From Parascedosporium putredinis (lineage: Eukaryota > Ascomycota > Sordariomycetes > Microascales > Microascaceae): a DNA stretch of 64,000 nucleotides. The notes under the pieces were generated by a model. That model saw nothing but the letters and a program-made list of their open reading frames with translations, made no database searches and was not told where the DNA came from. Below are positions 33,219-46,043 of the stretch, one piece after another; within the stretch, counting starts at the first letter, position 1; each line of letters begins with the position of its first letter. Where the stretch lies: assembly GCA_949357655.1 (NCBI GenBank), contig CASHTG010000015.1, forward strand, positions 3,410,001 to 3,474,000, in the 5' to 3' direction. Both the position numbers and the translations under genes were made by a program.

Positions 33219-36200
33219 CCTCCGAACAAAAACAATGGCTGAGCAGCGGAGTCTGTAGTGTATTAGTGCAGGCTTAACCGTGGCAATGTGGATGGAGAAG
33301 TCCAGCCAATGCCGACCCTAGCCTAGGACCAGGCTCCTTGAACCCCTCCCCAGTATTACTCCGTCCACTCGAGGACCCTGGGGTTGGTCAAGAGGGCACA
33401 CGGCTGAAGGGCTTCTTTGCTGGTAACGCTGAGTGGGCCGGTCTCATTCTCTCAAGCAACTTGAACACACACACACAGGGTTCTTCCTAGTGTATTACCC
33501 AGGCTGAAGGAAAGGTGGGTTCGCGAAATCCTTGGGGCTGTCCCGTTCATCGGATGGTTCGTGACTCCTTGTCTTCCTCCTCGGCAACAACGATTCATTG
33601 ATCCATGTCTTCAACAGGCCGAAGGGCCTTTTGTCGCGTGCGCGTTATTATTACCCTTCTCTGCGGAAGGAGGGCTGCTCATGGCCCATACGTGATGCTA
33701 TTATTACTATTATCTGCCCGGATTTGGACGGTTGTGAAACGACTGAACAATAACCGGCCGCTAGGGGTTGGATATCGGATGGACGGGCGAGGTCTGCCTA
33801 TTTTGCTCCTTAGCAACCCCGTTAGAGATAAATATACAAACTAGGACACATTTGCTTCGTTTCCACGGTTAGATCGATGAGTATTCGGCTAGCCATGTAC
33901 CGGTATTGACATCCCGTTGAATAGAGTGTTTGATAGAATTTGCGACCTTCTTTGGCGAGCCTTGCCCCTGCCACCACTCCCTTTTTTTCGTGAGCGAGCC
34001 TGCGCAGGCCGCGTTAGCACCCCCAGAAACATCTACGTTGTGGATGTTTTCGGAAGTTCTGACTTTGCACCATATTGGGCTACCCTAGCAAGCCTAGCTT
34101 TTGCATAAAATGAGTAATGGGATCAACGAACGGGCTTCCAAGAACAAAGACCGAAAACCGGCTACATCTGGATCTATTACTTTCCTACTCCATATGGAAA
34201 GATCCACTGCTTTGCGTGGCCCGCCCTTCCGTTGCTGGCTGGCCACGTCCCGTCCCTTCCTTCATTTTTGTGGTGGCCGTGCACAGCCGCGTGTTACTTT
34301 GCAAAGCGATGTCAAACATGCCACAGGAGGAGGTTCTTCCAAAGAAGCTCGAAGCCCCAAAGAAGAGGGAGGCAATGGACAACGGAGAGGACAACACTTT
34401 TCATCGAAAATGCAACTAGGACCGTCTATCGCTCTGCCGACATATCACTTTGGTAGTGGAAAGAGGGGGGATTTGCTGTCGTTCCAAAGTACTTCGTGCC
34501 CACCAACTTTGGATGTTGGCCAGAATATCAATGTGGCACCCCCAACGCTGAATCGGAAAATGTAAAGAAGCCCGTGATCCACCACAGAGTGTGGCAAGGG
34601 AAGACTGGTGTCGTGTGGGATGTCGTGGGTTGTCCCACTTATCGATACCGATTGGCTCTGGCCTGCCTGGTCACTCACCCTGATCATCCCCTTTTGGTTT
34701 TCCACCCTTGCTTTTTCCCGTTCTTTGTTTCTTGTTTACCCTATCCGAGGACTAGCCTGGGGACCTTGGCCCGGGAGCAACATCAGACCTTGCCCCAGGA
34801 CCCAGACTTGCTAGACTCCTGTCTTGGTTCGCCAGCTATGCTGTAGGTGGGAGAAAATTTTTTTTTCTTTTCCGTGGCCCGTCGCCAACTCTTGTCTTTG
34901 CTTCGCCATTTGGCCGCGCATCTCTTGTCATACTGAGACAGCTCTCGAACCCTACTCGCACAAAGGGTATTAGAGTGGCGGTCTGGGGGCAAGGAAGCGA
35001 AGAAAAGAAAGGGGCTATGGGTCGTGCGATCACTTTGACTTGTCGGTTGCCCGAGGGCTATATTTTATCTTGCGTAGAGACGGGCGTGGAAAATAGTGCA
35101 ATCGTGATGATAATACAATTTTATTCCCTTTGAGGAGTCCGGTGTCGTCACCATGGCAGCACTGTCGAGCTAGGGAATTAGACTATTTTTTTGGATCCGT
35201 TTTCTTCTCGTTTTCTTTTTTCTTTTCTTTTTCTTTTGCTCTCCCTTGGATAAGCTTGTGGTAATACTTGAGAGAGACGGCCTAAAAGGGCCCATCTTCA
35301 AGTTTACAGGTATTAAGTAGGTAGTAGGTAGACCCCTCCCAAATCTCCGAAATTACGCCCAGGTGTCTGGGAAGGTGGGAGGCATGAGGTGGGAGGGACA
35401 ATGGGGCGGACGCTCCTTCACCCGTTCGTTCCCTTGTCTTGAGTGGCCGGTTTCGTTGCCCACACCCCTCATGGGCTAACCCCATGCCATCACCCCGCCC
35501 AGAGGTGAGAGGAAAGTGGGAGGGAAAAAGGGTCTCCTTGGATGGGGCTATGGGAAGAAGAAGAAAAGAAGCGACAGAAAGGAAAATGGAGAGGGGGTGT
35601 CAATCAAGACGGGTACGGGAACGGACGGGCGGTGCGCGGGTATGGCTCAAAGCTGGTATGTACATGCCCTTCTTTGGCCTGTCGCTGGCAATTGGCCACC
35701 CCCAAGTCATCGATCCATCCACGGATCTATGGATCCCATGGATGTCAAGTGTTGTCCAGTGTACATTGGGACATGCACCAGAGCAGCGTTGAGGGCGGGA
35801 CCGGACGACACATGCCTGGCCTGGACCAGGCACAGATTGTTGTACTTCCTACAGTGGAGCACCCGCAGGAAACTTTTCCTCTTTTCCACCTCACACTTAC
35901 ACCAAACGAGAAAACAAAAGCGACGCCTTGCGGAATCTTTACCATTGGTGAAGGTCCTCGACGAATATTTTTCCTCCCCTTTCCTTTCTCTTCCTGTTGT
36001 TCTGGGGGAGCTTGAGGACTGATCTAACATCAGTCTCTTTCGTTAATAATCGTGACTCGAGACTTGCGATATCTCTTTTCGCGGACTTGGAGGCGAGAGA
36101 GCTTTTGGGGGCCTGCTGCTGCCACTTCAGTTTTTACCTTGCGCCCGTGATATCGACACTTTGAACAACCTTTTCCTTCCCCTCCCTTCGCCTTGTCATA

Positions 36201-36438
36201 AAGGGCGCAGAAGGAGGAAAATTTTCAATCACATACTACCCGAGGATTAGAATCAAGTGAAGAAGAGCCCAAGTCTGGACTTTTCTGCTTCGTTCCATCG
36301 CGCCAGATCCTCTTCCTCGCAAAACCCTCACGCCTTTACCTGAGCACATTTCACCTGACGGCTGCTTCTTCTGCCCCCAGCTTTCCCCCATGATTTTGAC
36401 ACCAATCCCTCAGCAGCACACGAGCTCAACTTTCCGAA

Positions 36439-36603
36439 ATGGCCGCCGCCGAGGTATTGGCGTCTACAGGATGCTGGCCAGAAAATGCATATGGCTGTCC
36501 AATGATCCTGGCCTCGACGACTGGCTGGGATGAAGGCCACGATCTCCAAATCCGCCTGAGTGCTATTGCTCGCATCTGGGTCCGAATTCAAACATATTCA
36601 AAG
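36439..36603 (+). other. Possible 5' exon of the giant repeat gene
   Basis: An ATG in good context (CCGAAATGGCC) opens a 55-codon frame, MAAAEVLASTGCWPENAYG..., ending at a plausible donor AAAG|GTACG at 36604. The next likely coding sequence is 1 kb downstream, so it would need a long intron or unseen small exons. I do not recognise the peptide. It may instead be an independent short frame. Confidence 0.25.
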
Positions 36604-37646
36604 GTACGAAGCGTTTTGGACAAACCATTCCCCTTTCTCTTTCCACCACTAGTCACCAAAGGTTTCCCTGGAGAAAGGACGGGCATCTTTCGCAAGCGCG
36701 CAAGCGCTCGTCTTTCTCGATTTCCCCCATGTATCTTATCGCCCACCCTTTTGGTCTCGGCGGCCATCGCTTGAGAGAATATGGCTGGTGGGTTTGACAC
36801 GGCGTTTGCGCTGGGCTTCCTTTCACTTATTCCTTCTTTTTTAATTTTCTCTCCTTTTTCCCTTTGGCATTTCTTCTCAAGTCTTTTCTCCCTGCCACAG
36901 TCCCTTTTATGTTGTCAGATTATCTGCGCTGAAGACCGCTCTTACTCTTGAAGCCCGACTTAATGCCTGCGGGCCTGGAACTCTGTGTCATGGTCGTTCT
37001 GTCGGCTTCACAGTACTAATTCTTTTTTTTTTATTTTTATTTTTATTTTGCATGCCCTCACTTTCCCCTCACTAAAATTTCTTTTTCTCTTTTTTCTCTT
37101 CTTTTTATTCCCTTTCGTTTGGGCTTAAAATCCATTTCGGGTTCTGGCTTTGTTTATGCAAGGTCATTTACGGGTTTACTTGCGCGGATGCGCATGGTCC
37201 CCGCAACTGATGGGCGTGTGCATCTGGCCCGCACCGCCCCATCATCCCTCCGCTCTGATTGCTGTCGAATGGCGGTGTTCACCGCCTGGAAATGCGACAT
37301 TCGCCTTATTCCACAGCGGGTTCAGTGGCATCAATTGGCTCCCATATTTTGCCGTGGCCCCTGAAGCCAAGCAAAGGCACTTCCAGAAACGCCTGGAGAG
37401 GGGTACCACAACCTGCCAAATTCGTGAGGCGACAGTGGTGGGGAGGGGCGTCGCTAGTGTGGCTTGTCCTCTACCTCCCCTCAATCTCATCTAGCTAGCC
37501 AACTCGATGTTGTGCCTGTGCCTGGGCCTGTGCCTGCGCTTGGTTGTCGGTGGCTGAAGACCGCGACGGGCCAGCCGCCGATGCTTCATCCACCCCTACA
37601 TGCACCCTGACCTGGATGAAGCTGCTTGCTGACCGACTGATTTGAC
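36604..37646. other. Non-coding stretch before the giant repeat gene
   Basis: T-rich pyrimidine tracts (for example 37023-37050 and 37081-37110) are typical of promoter, leader or long intron. A run of TGTGCCTG/TGGGCC-like units lies at about 37510-37540. A branch-like CTGAC and TTTAG at 37625-37661 could be an intron end rather than coding start. Confidence 0.35.
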
Positions 37647-40600
37647 ATGGTCTTCTGTTTAGACCTGCCGCGACCAATCTCCATCGAACACGAGCTCTCG
37701 CCCGAGCCGAAATCCACTCGTAATACCAGACCCCTCTCCGAGATGGTTACGGAGCTTCCCGTACCCGCATGCTTCTGAAATCGAGCCCTCTAGCGACCCC
37801 GACCAGGTGATGGACCCAACCGGCACCGGTGCCTTGGCGACCCGCGACTTACCCCCATGGATAACCAGTTCCTTCCCTTCACACCCTCACTCCTCCAATA
37901 CACAGAATCGCCGTCAAAACCCCCTCTCTCTTTGCTGATCCCTCCATGAGCTTCAGCGTCGATTGGAATACTCGCGATGGCTTTCGCGATGTTGCTAAGA
38001 AGAAGAAGAAGGCCGCCCCTGCGTCTAATAAGTGGTCGGACGATGGAGATAAGAAGGACGACGCCGGAAACGGCGACGACAATGCTGGCGGTGCCGGCGG
38101 CGGTGACGGTGCCGGTGCCGGTGGCGATGCCGGAAACGGATCTTGGGGCGGCGATGGCGACGGCGACGGCGACAAAGATAATAATGGCGGCGGTGACCCC
38201 CTCCCGAGGACGACTGGTTTACCCCGGCCACCACCAAGAAAGGGAAAAAGAAGAATGGCGGAGCCGCAGCCAATACCTCCAAGAACAGCACTTCCTTTCT
38301 GCCTGACATTCCAACTTCCGACTTCGGTACGGATTCCTTCCAGGACATCAAACTTAGCGATGACGTGAACGGGAAACTCGATTTAGACTTCGAGTCTCCC
38401 TCAGAAACTAAATCCTCCTTTGGGCAGTGGGGCACCAGCTGGAACACCGGGAAATCGGGGAGTTCGTGGGACTTCTCTGCCACCAAGGAGGACGAGAAGA
38501 AAGACGAGGGTGATGCAGATGCATGGAGCGCTGGCCGCACCAAGTCCAAGAAAAAGGCGATGACTTTCGGTAGTTTCGACGATATCGAGGAGGAAAACAA
38601 TGGTGATGCCGATGCGTCCAAGGACAACGGCATCTCTTGGGGTGATTTCTCAACGACGACTTCCAGCAAGAAAGACAAGAAAAAGAAGAAGAAGAACTTG
38701 TGGGACGACGAACCGGAACCGGAAAAGCCTGTCGAGGACAACTCGCAAGACCTTGGTGCCACGAAGGAGGATGACGGCTGGGGATGGAGTGCCTCCAGTA
38801 CGAAAAAGAAGGGCAAAAAGAACTTTTCCTTTGAGGCTGAGCCAGAGCCTGAAGTTGCGGTGGCCACGGACGCCCCTGCCGACGAGGACTGGTTTTCTAC
38901 GTCGAAAGACAAGAAGAAGAAGAAGGGTGCTTCAGCAGCCATCATAGAGGAACCCAAGGTCGAGGAGCCGCCCAAGGAGGACGACGCCTGGGATACGTGG
39001 GGAGCAAAGAAGGACAAGAAGAAGAAGAAGACGAACTTTTTAGACGACTTTGGGCCCTCGGATCCCGCGCCTCCTCCCGAACCTGAACCTGAACCTGAGC
39101 CTGTCAAGGAAGATGACTCCTGGGCCGGTGGCTGGGCAGCAACCTCTAAGAAGGACAAGAAGAAGAAGAAGAAGGGCATAATAGAGGAGGTCGCCGAGGA
39201 GCCCGAGCCGATTCCAGAGCCTGTTGTGGAGGAGCCGGTCGCCGAGAGCAAGGATGATGGCGATGCCTGGGCCACCCTCGGTTCCAAGGACAAGAAGAAG
39301 AAGAAAGGTAAGACTGCTACTACTTTTGACCTAGATCCGATAGCCGAGCCTGAGCCCGAACCCGAACCCGAAAAGCCCAAGGACGATGACGCGTGGGGCT
39401 TCTCAACATCAAAGAAGGACAAGAAGAAGAAGAAAGCCTCCATCTGGGACGACCCTGTCCCGGAACCGGAACCGGAGCCGGCAAAGGAAGAGAAGACGGA
39501 TGATTTCTGGTCCTCCACGGTGACGAAAAAGGACAAGAAGACGAAGAAGAACAAGATATTAGACCCCGAGCCCGAGCCCGAGCCCGATCCGATTCCCGAA
39601 CCAGAGCCCGAAAAGACGGAGGAGCCCGATAATTTGTGGTCCACGCCCGCAACCTCTTCTAAAAAGGACAAGAAGAAGAAGAAGGCATCTATCTGGGATG
39701 ATCCCCTTCCCGAACCCGAACCCGAACCGCCCAAGGAAGAAGAGAAGCAGGAGGAAGCTGCCATGGTGGATGATTGGTCTGCTCCTCGTCGAAGAAGGAT
39801 AAGAAGAAGAAGAAGAAGGGCGACGTCGACAAGGATGAGGAAAAGAAGAGAGAAGAGGAAGAAGCCGAGAGGAAGCGTCTGGAGGAAGAAGAGGAAGCGA
39901 AGCGCAAGGCGGAGGAGGAAAAGAAGAAGGAGGAGGAGGATGCGGGTGCTTGGGGTGCGACGACGTCAAAGAAGGACAAGAAGAAGAAGAAGAAGGCATC
40001 CATCTGGGATGATTTGGATACCTCCAAGGAGGAAGAGGAAAAGAAGAAGAAAGAAGAAGAGGAGGAAGCGGAAAGAAAGCGACTTGAGGAGGAGGAAGAA
40101 AAGAGGAAGAAGGAGGAGGAGGAAGCGGCTACTGGATGGGGTGCCGCGACGTCAAAGAAGGACAAGAAGAAGAAGAAGGCCTCGATTTGGGATGATCCAG
40201 TACCTGAGCCGGAGCCTGTGGTGGAACCTGAACCGGAAGAGATCAAGGAGGAGGCGAAAGACGATATGTGGGGAACATCAACATCGAAGAAAGACAAGAA
40301 GAAGAAGAAAGCCTCGATTTGGGATGACCCTGTACCTGACCCGCCAAAGGAGGAGGAACCGAAAAAGGAAGAGAAGGATGATATCTGGGGGACAACCACG
40401 GCCAAAAGGACAAGAAGAAGAAGAAGGCCTCCATCTGGGATGACCTGGACACCAGCAAAGAGGACGAGGAGAAGAAGAGGAGGGAAGAGGAAGAAGAAGC
40501 GGAGCGGAAGAGGGTGGAGGAGGAGGAAGCCGAAAGAAAGAGGAAGGAGGAAGAGGAGGCTGCGAGCGGGTGGGGCGCGGCAACTACCAAGAAAGACAAG

Positions 40601-43600
40601 AAGAAGAAGAAGACGTCTCTCTGGGACGACCCAGCCCCCGACCCGCCGAAAGAAGAGCCAAAGGTTGAGGACATCTCCTGGGGCACGACTAGCAGCTCGA
40701 AGAAGGACAAGAAAAGAAGAAGGCCTCCCTTTGGGACGATCCTGAACCTGAGCCAGTCGTGGAAGAGCCCATCGTCGAAGAACCACCAAAGGAAGAGCCC
40801 AAGGAGGACATCTGGGGCGCGGCTACCTCCAAGAAAGACAAGAAGAAGAAGAAGGCCTCGCTCTGGGATGATCCTGTCCCCGAACCCGAGCCCGAGCCCG
40901 AACCTGAACCGGAAAGAAGGAGGAACCAAAGGACGATATTTGGGGGACTTCAACTTCCAAGAAGGACAAGAAGAAGAAGAAGGCCTCCATATGGGACGAC
41001 CCAGTACCTGAGCCCGAACCCGAACCCGAGCCGCCAAAAGTGGAGGAGAAGAAGGAGGAAATGAAGGATGATATCTGGGGGACTACGACTACGACTTCTA
41101 AAAGGACAAGAAAAAGAAGAAGGCCTCCATGTGGGATGACCCCGTTCCCGAACCAGTTCCCGAACCTGAGCCTGTGCCCGAGCCTGAACCGGAGAAGGAG
41201 GAGGTGAAGGATGATATGTGGGGGACAACGACTTCTTCCAAAAGGACAAGAAGAAAAAGAAGGCCTCCATGTGGGATGATCCTATTCCCGAACCAGAACC
41301 CGTACCGGAGCCCGAGCCAGAAAAGAAGGAGGAAGCAAAGGATGATATGTGGGGGACAACGACTTCTTCCAAAAGGACAAGAAAAAGAAGAAAGCCTCTA
41401 TATGGGACGACCCAGTGCCTGAACCTGAACCCATACCCGAACCCGAGCCGGAGAAGAAGGACGAAGTTAAAGACGACATCTGGGGCACGACGACTTCTTC
41501 TAAAAGGACAAGAAAAAGAAGAAGGCCTCCATGTGGGATGATCCGGTGCCTGAACCTGAACCTATACCCGAACCCGAGCCAGAGAAGAAGGAGGAAGCGA
41601 AGGATGACATGTGGGGAACTACGACTTCTAAAAGGACAAGAAAAAGAAGAAGGCCTCCATCTGGGATGATCCTGTTCCCGAACCTGAGCCTGTCCCCGAG
41701 CCAGAGCCCGAGCCAATCAAGGAGGAGGAGACCAAGGGCGACCTCTGGGGTGCTGCGACTTCTAAGAAGGACAAGAAAAAGAAGAAGGCTTCTATCTGGG
41801 ATGACCCTGTTCCTGAACCCGAACCCGAACCCGTGCCTGAGGTGGAGGAGAAGAAAGAAGAGGCCAAGGATGATATCTGGGGGACCTCCGCTTCTAAAAG
41901 GATAAGAAAAAGAAGAAGGCGTCTATCTGGGACGACCCCGTTCCCGAGCCCGAGCCCGCCAAAGAGGAGCCGAAGCCAGAGGAGGACAAGATTGACGACA
42001 TGTGGGGCACTTCTTCCAAAAGGACAAGAAAAAGAAGAAGGCATCCATGTGGGACGATCCGATCCCAGAGCCTGAACCTGAGCCTCCCAAGGAAGAACCG
42101 AAGAAAGAAGAGGAGCCCACAGACACTTGGGGAGCGGCCACATCCAAGAAAGATAAGAAGAAAAAGAAGGCCTCGATCTGGGATGATCCTGTACCTGAGC
42201 CTGAGCCGGAACCGCCCAAGGTAGAGGAAAAGAAAGAAGAGGCACCCGCGGATATGTGGGGAACGACAACTTCTAAAAGGATAAGAAAAAGAAGAAAGCC
42301 TCTATCTGGGACGACCCGGTTCCCGAGCCCGAACCCGTACCCGAGCCCGAGCCCGAGGCGGTCAAGGAAGAAGCGCCCAAGGACGACCTCTGGGGGCCGC
42401 CACCTCTAAAAAGGACAAGAAAAAGAAGAAGGCCTCTATCTGGGATGATCCTGTGCCGGAGCCGGAGCCGGAACCGGAGCCGGCGAAGGAAGAAACCAAG
42501 GAGACCGACGACTTTTGGGCGACGACAACAAGTTCCAAGAAGGACAAGAAGAAGAAGAAGGCCTCTATATGGGATGACCCCGAACCTGAGCCTATCAAGG
42601 AAGAGGAGCCTCCCAAGGAAGAGCCTCCCGCGACCGACGACCTCTGGGGTGCCGCTAGCACCAAGAAAGACAAGAAAAAGAAGAAGGCATCTATATGGGA
42701 CGATCCGGAGCCTGCGCCAGAGCCGGAGACCAAGGCCGCCGATGATGACTTGTGGGGCACCGCAAGCAAAAAGGACAAGAAAAAGAAGGGCCAGGATGAC
42801 GACTTTTGGGACGCGATGGGTGGTTCAAAGAAGGAGGACGCCAAGAGCATCTCCCTGGATGACTCGGTCAAAGCATCGACGGATCCTTTTGATTTCTGGG
42901 GTGCAACAAAGAAGAAGAAGGGCAAGGGAGCGGAGGAGGTGAAGCCCGAGGAGCCCAAGGCCGACGACATGTGGGACACTTGGGGGTCGACCAAGAAGGA
43001 CAAGAAGAAGAAGGATCTGATATCTTTCGACGACCCCCTGAGGAGCCCGCTCAAGATGCTTGGCAGCCTGACGCCATCGAGGAGCCCGCCGACGAATCCA
43101 AAGACAAAAAGAAGAAGAAGAAGAAGGACAAGTCACGAGATGCACCAGTTGAGGTCACGGATGGAGGCGATCTTGAATCTGTTCAGCCTGACGCTATTGA
43201 GGAGATTAAGGACGAGGACGACGGGTCGAAGAAGTCTAAGAAGAAGTCCAAGAAGGATATGGCCACCGAGATTCCACCAGAGCCAAAACTCAGCAAAAAG
43301 AACAGGAGAAGCTGGACAAGGAGAAGAAGAAGGCGGACAAGGAGAGGGTCAAGGAGGAAGCTCGTCTTGCTCAGGAACAGGCAGCCAAGGAGGCGGAGGA
43401 GCAGGCAGCAAAAGAAGCGGAAGAACAGGCAGCTCAAGAGGCTGAAGCGCAGGCGGCCAAGGAAGCGGCCGATGCAGAGATTGCGGCCGAGGAGGAGGAG
43501 CTCGCGGCACTCACCGTCAAGAAGGGTCGCAAGAAGCTCATTCGCCGCGACCAGGAAAAGTTTGACCGCTTGACGGAGAGAGCTAGCAAGCGGGCTGAAG

Positions 43601-46043
43601 AGGCTGCTGCTATCGAAAAGGCCAAGGAGGAAGAGGAGGCCGCCGCCGCCGCCGCCGCCAAAGAAGCCGAAGCAGAGGCTGCTCGGGCGCTAGAGGAAGC
43701 TGAGTCCGGCAAGAAAAAGTCCAAGAAAGCCAAATCCAAAGACAAGAAGGGCAAGACGACGGACAGAGAGGCAGATATGGACCTGGATGTCGACCTCACT
43801 CCCGAGCAGGTCGAAGAACTCCTCGCTGACCCCGATGCTCCTGCTAAAAAGGCAGTCGACGACGACGCCTTTGACTTCTGGGGCGCCAAGAAATCTCGCA
43901 AAGGTATGTTAGCCTCAGGCAATTGTGCTTATGTCCCCCCTGCCCCTAGTTTCCTTGGTTTCCTTCGCCCCCACAACTTCCCCAGATTTTCGGTTGCCTT
44001 GGCGTCCAAAATAAGTGGGCCAAAAGGGTCTTTCTTTCGGAACTTTCCGAAATTGCGCTGCTGACTCATGCTGATTCTGGAAGGTGCTATAGCTCAAGAC
44101 ACGGATGCGCAGTCGAGCTCGCGTAGCACAAAGCCCCGGAAAGCTGTAGGGGCAGGGTCGCAGACAAACTCCGAGCTTTCGAGGTCGGAGACGACCAAGT
44201 CATTGACGTTCCTCCTCCCCCCACCACCCGCTCCCCCATCCGAATCCAGACGCAAATCCAAAAATCGAGAGACCTGCCTGGATCATTCCCAGCCGAAGTT
44301 GACGAGGACGAGTTTGTTGAGATTATCGAATCGCCTGAGAAGCCCAGGAAGTCAAGAAAGTCGCGATCCTCCTCCGCCGCCGCGCCACCTCCGCCGCCAC
44401 CCATTCCCCCAGCGGTGCCAGACGCTCCGTTGACCCCCGACAGAAAGCAGGTCGAGGAAAGAACGCCCTAAAATCAACCGTGACGGTTCTTCTTCTTGGA
44501 GTATGTGGACTGCCGGAAGCGCCCGCAAGGAAGAAAAGAAGGTCAAGTCTAGACCCAAGCGTTCGTCTCCCGAGAAGGAAGAAAAGTCGTCCAAGGGATC
44601 CTCATCCGACAAGGCCGAACGTGAGCGCGAGCGCGAACCCAAAACCCCGCGCCCAAGTCACGCAGCGCTGCCATGTTCAGCACGCCCCCAATCACGCGGT
44701 CGACCTCGACGCGCGACAAGAAGCGGTCCAGCACCAAGTCATCGTCGCGCCGCCATTCCGTCGATATTTCTAGCGGCCTCATGTCGCCCCCGCCCGAGCC
44801 AGTCATTTCAGGCAAAGCGGCCAAGATTCTCGGCGTTGGAGCACCCACGCCCGACAAGCCATCGCGTCGTCGCTCAAAGGTATCGCAAAATTCCTCCTAT
44901 CTCTTTTTCCACCTCTTCCATCTATTACTCCGCATCCATTGCAATTCTATTGCTCCTCCTACAACGTAGTGCGCCGCATCATCGATAACTAACAACCGTT
45001 TCTTCTTGATAGGCCAAGCCCGATGACGATGTCGTGATGACCGACGCCGACGTCGCAGAAAGCACCCGCTGAAGCGATCGGCCTCGAGCGCTAAGAAGTC
45101 TGCATTTTCCGGCTTATTTACAAACTTACTCAATACCCCGGCCACGAGCAAGATGGATCGACGTCGCGGCCCATATACCACAGATGATGAGGGTCGCGGT
45201 GTGAAACCCGGCGACGACGGGGCCGCAACTGATGCGGATGCCGAAGCCAGAAGAGCAGCGCGCCGCGCGCGCGCGCCGAGAAAGAACGCGAGGCCAAGGA
45301 TCGGGGCGCTGCCGACGCGCAACGAGCCAAGGATGAGCTTCGTCGCGAAAAGAGAAGGCGAGAAGAAGAGGAGGCGGAGGTCGCACGGCAGGAAGAAAGG
45401 AACTTCGCCGGGCTGAGCGACGCGCAGCTCGGCAGCGTGAAGATGCCGAACGACGGGCCGCCGAAGAGGATGAGGCCCGACGAGCCGAGCGGCGCCGACT
45501 CCGGCGGGAGCGGGATGCTGCGGGGGTGGGGATGGTGATAGGAGACGCCGTCACCGATCTCACACCTTGGAGACGTCGGAAGAGGACGCGGATCGGCGGC
45601 GGAAACGCGAGGCTCGACGTGTAGCTCGGGAAACCGAGGATGCGCGTCCACGGGGTGGCCATCGCCGCCCAGAGGCCTCCGCAGATGAGGGCGGCGTATA
45701 CCGGCAAAGCAGCAAGAGGTTGTCCAAGAGTAGCCCCAAGCCGGCTTGGCCGCACTCGGGCACGTCTTCATGGGTCAAGGAGCACTCGGATGCGCCGCCG
45801 CCGCCTGGGGATGAGCAGCAGGATGGCTCACACCAGACAGAAGATGATGACCCGCGTCGTCGATACCGACGTGGAGAAGACGGGGAAGAACATCGCCGCA
45901 GAAGGGTCCGGCGTGAGGAGTCGGGCGGGGACAGACGTGGAGGGTCTGATGGTAGCGACGAACGGAGGCAGAGCAACCGCAACTCGCTCTTCATGGACAC
46001 CACGCCAAGGAGCAGCTGGTGGAAGAAACTCACTGGTTCTTGA
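37647..46043 (+). CDS. Giant Lys-rich/Trp-Asp/Glu-Pro repeat protein, function unknown
   Basis: I do not recognise a characterised family; the protein would have roughly 2,700 residues. The N-terminal part reads DLPRPISIEHELSPEPK, then LPFTPSLLQYTESPS and SLFADPSMSFSVDWNTRDGF. About thirty repeat units then run from 38.64 to 43.26 kb, each with a basic block (SKKDKKKKK), ASIWDDP, a PEPEPEP acidic stretch and DDxWG. Next come a helical Glu/Ala/Lys segment (43.3-43.7 kb), Pro-rich and Ser/Arg-rich segments, SAFSGLFTNLLNTPATSKMD, and a basic C-terminus ending LFMDTTPRSSWWKKLTGS. Introns are likely at 43904 to about 44083 and at 44880-45012. At least twenty frame breaks occur, many by loss of one A in TCNAAAAAGGAC. 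The start is uncertain: an in-frame ATG at 37647 or an upstream exon. Charge blocks and regular Trp suggest a disordered scaffold, by inference only. Confidence 0.75.
38644..43260 (+). repeat. Coding tandem repeat array, about 30 units of about 90-190 bp
   Basis: The core units (41.1-42.7 kb) recur every 120-135 bp and encode, per unit, a Lys block, W-D-D, a Pro-Glu block and a D-D-x-W-G block. Outer units are more variable. Two units (about 39.84-39.95 and 40.03-40.12 kb, with a third at about 40.48-40.56 kb) instead carry a Glu/Arg/Lys helical insert (ERKRLEEEEE-like). Confidence 0.9.

Larger units (their letters stand above)
27364..36438. other. About 9 kb gene-poor region
   Basis: No recognisable gene on either strand. 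The longest frames (30842-31465 minus, 29191-29757 plus, 34101-34565 plus) are full of Ser/Arg/Cys in random order, lack intron-joined continuations and match no family I know. Contents include a CA/TA-rich tract near 27530-27565, T-rich CTTTTT tracts near 30400-30480, a 19-base poly-A at 31794-31812, a TCTTCT array near 31890 and two strong palindromes near 32.9 and 33.2 kb. Lineage-specific or non-coding transcripts may be present but cannot be shown from sequence alone. Confidence 0.4.

Noticed and set aside
34101..34565. 154-codon plus-strand frame
   Set aside because: Several frames are open over the same bases and none shows a conserved motif or plausible start context.
38025..39764. 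579-codon minus-strand open frame over the repeat gene
   Set aside because: It is the shadow of Lys/Glu/Pro-rich repeats: antisense of AAG/GAG-rich codons gives Phe/Leu/Ser strings, and its open length follows from the repeat composition on the plus strand.
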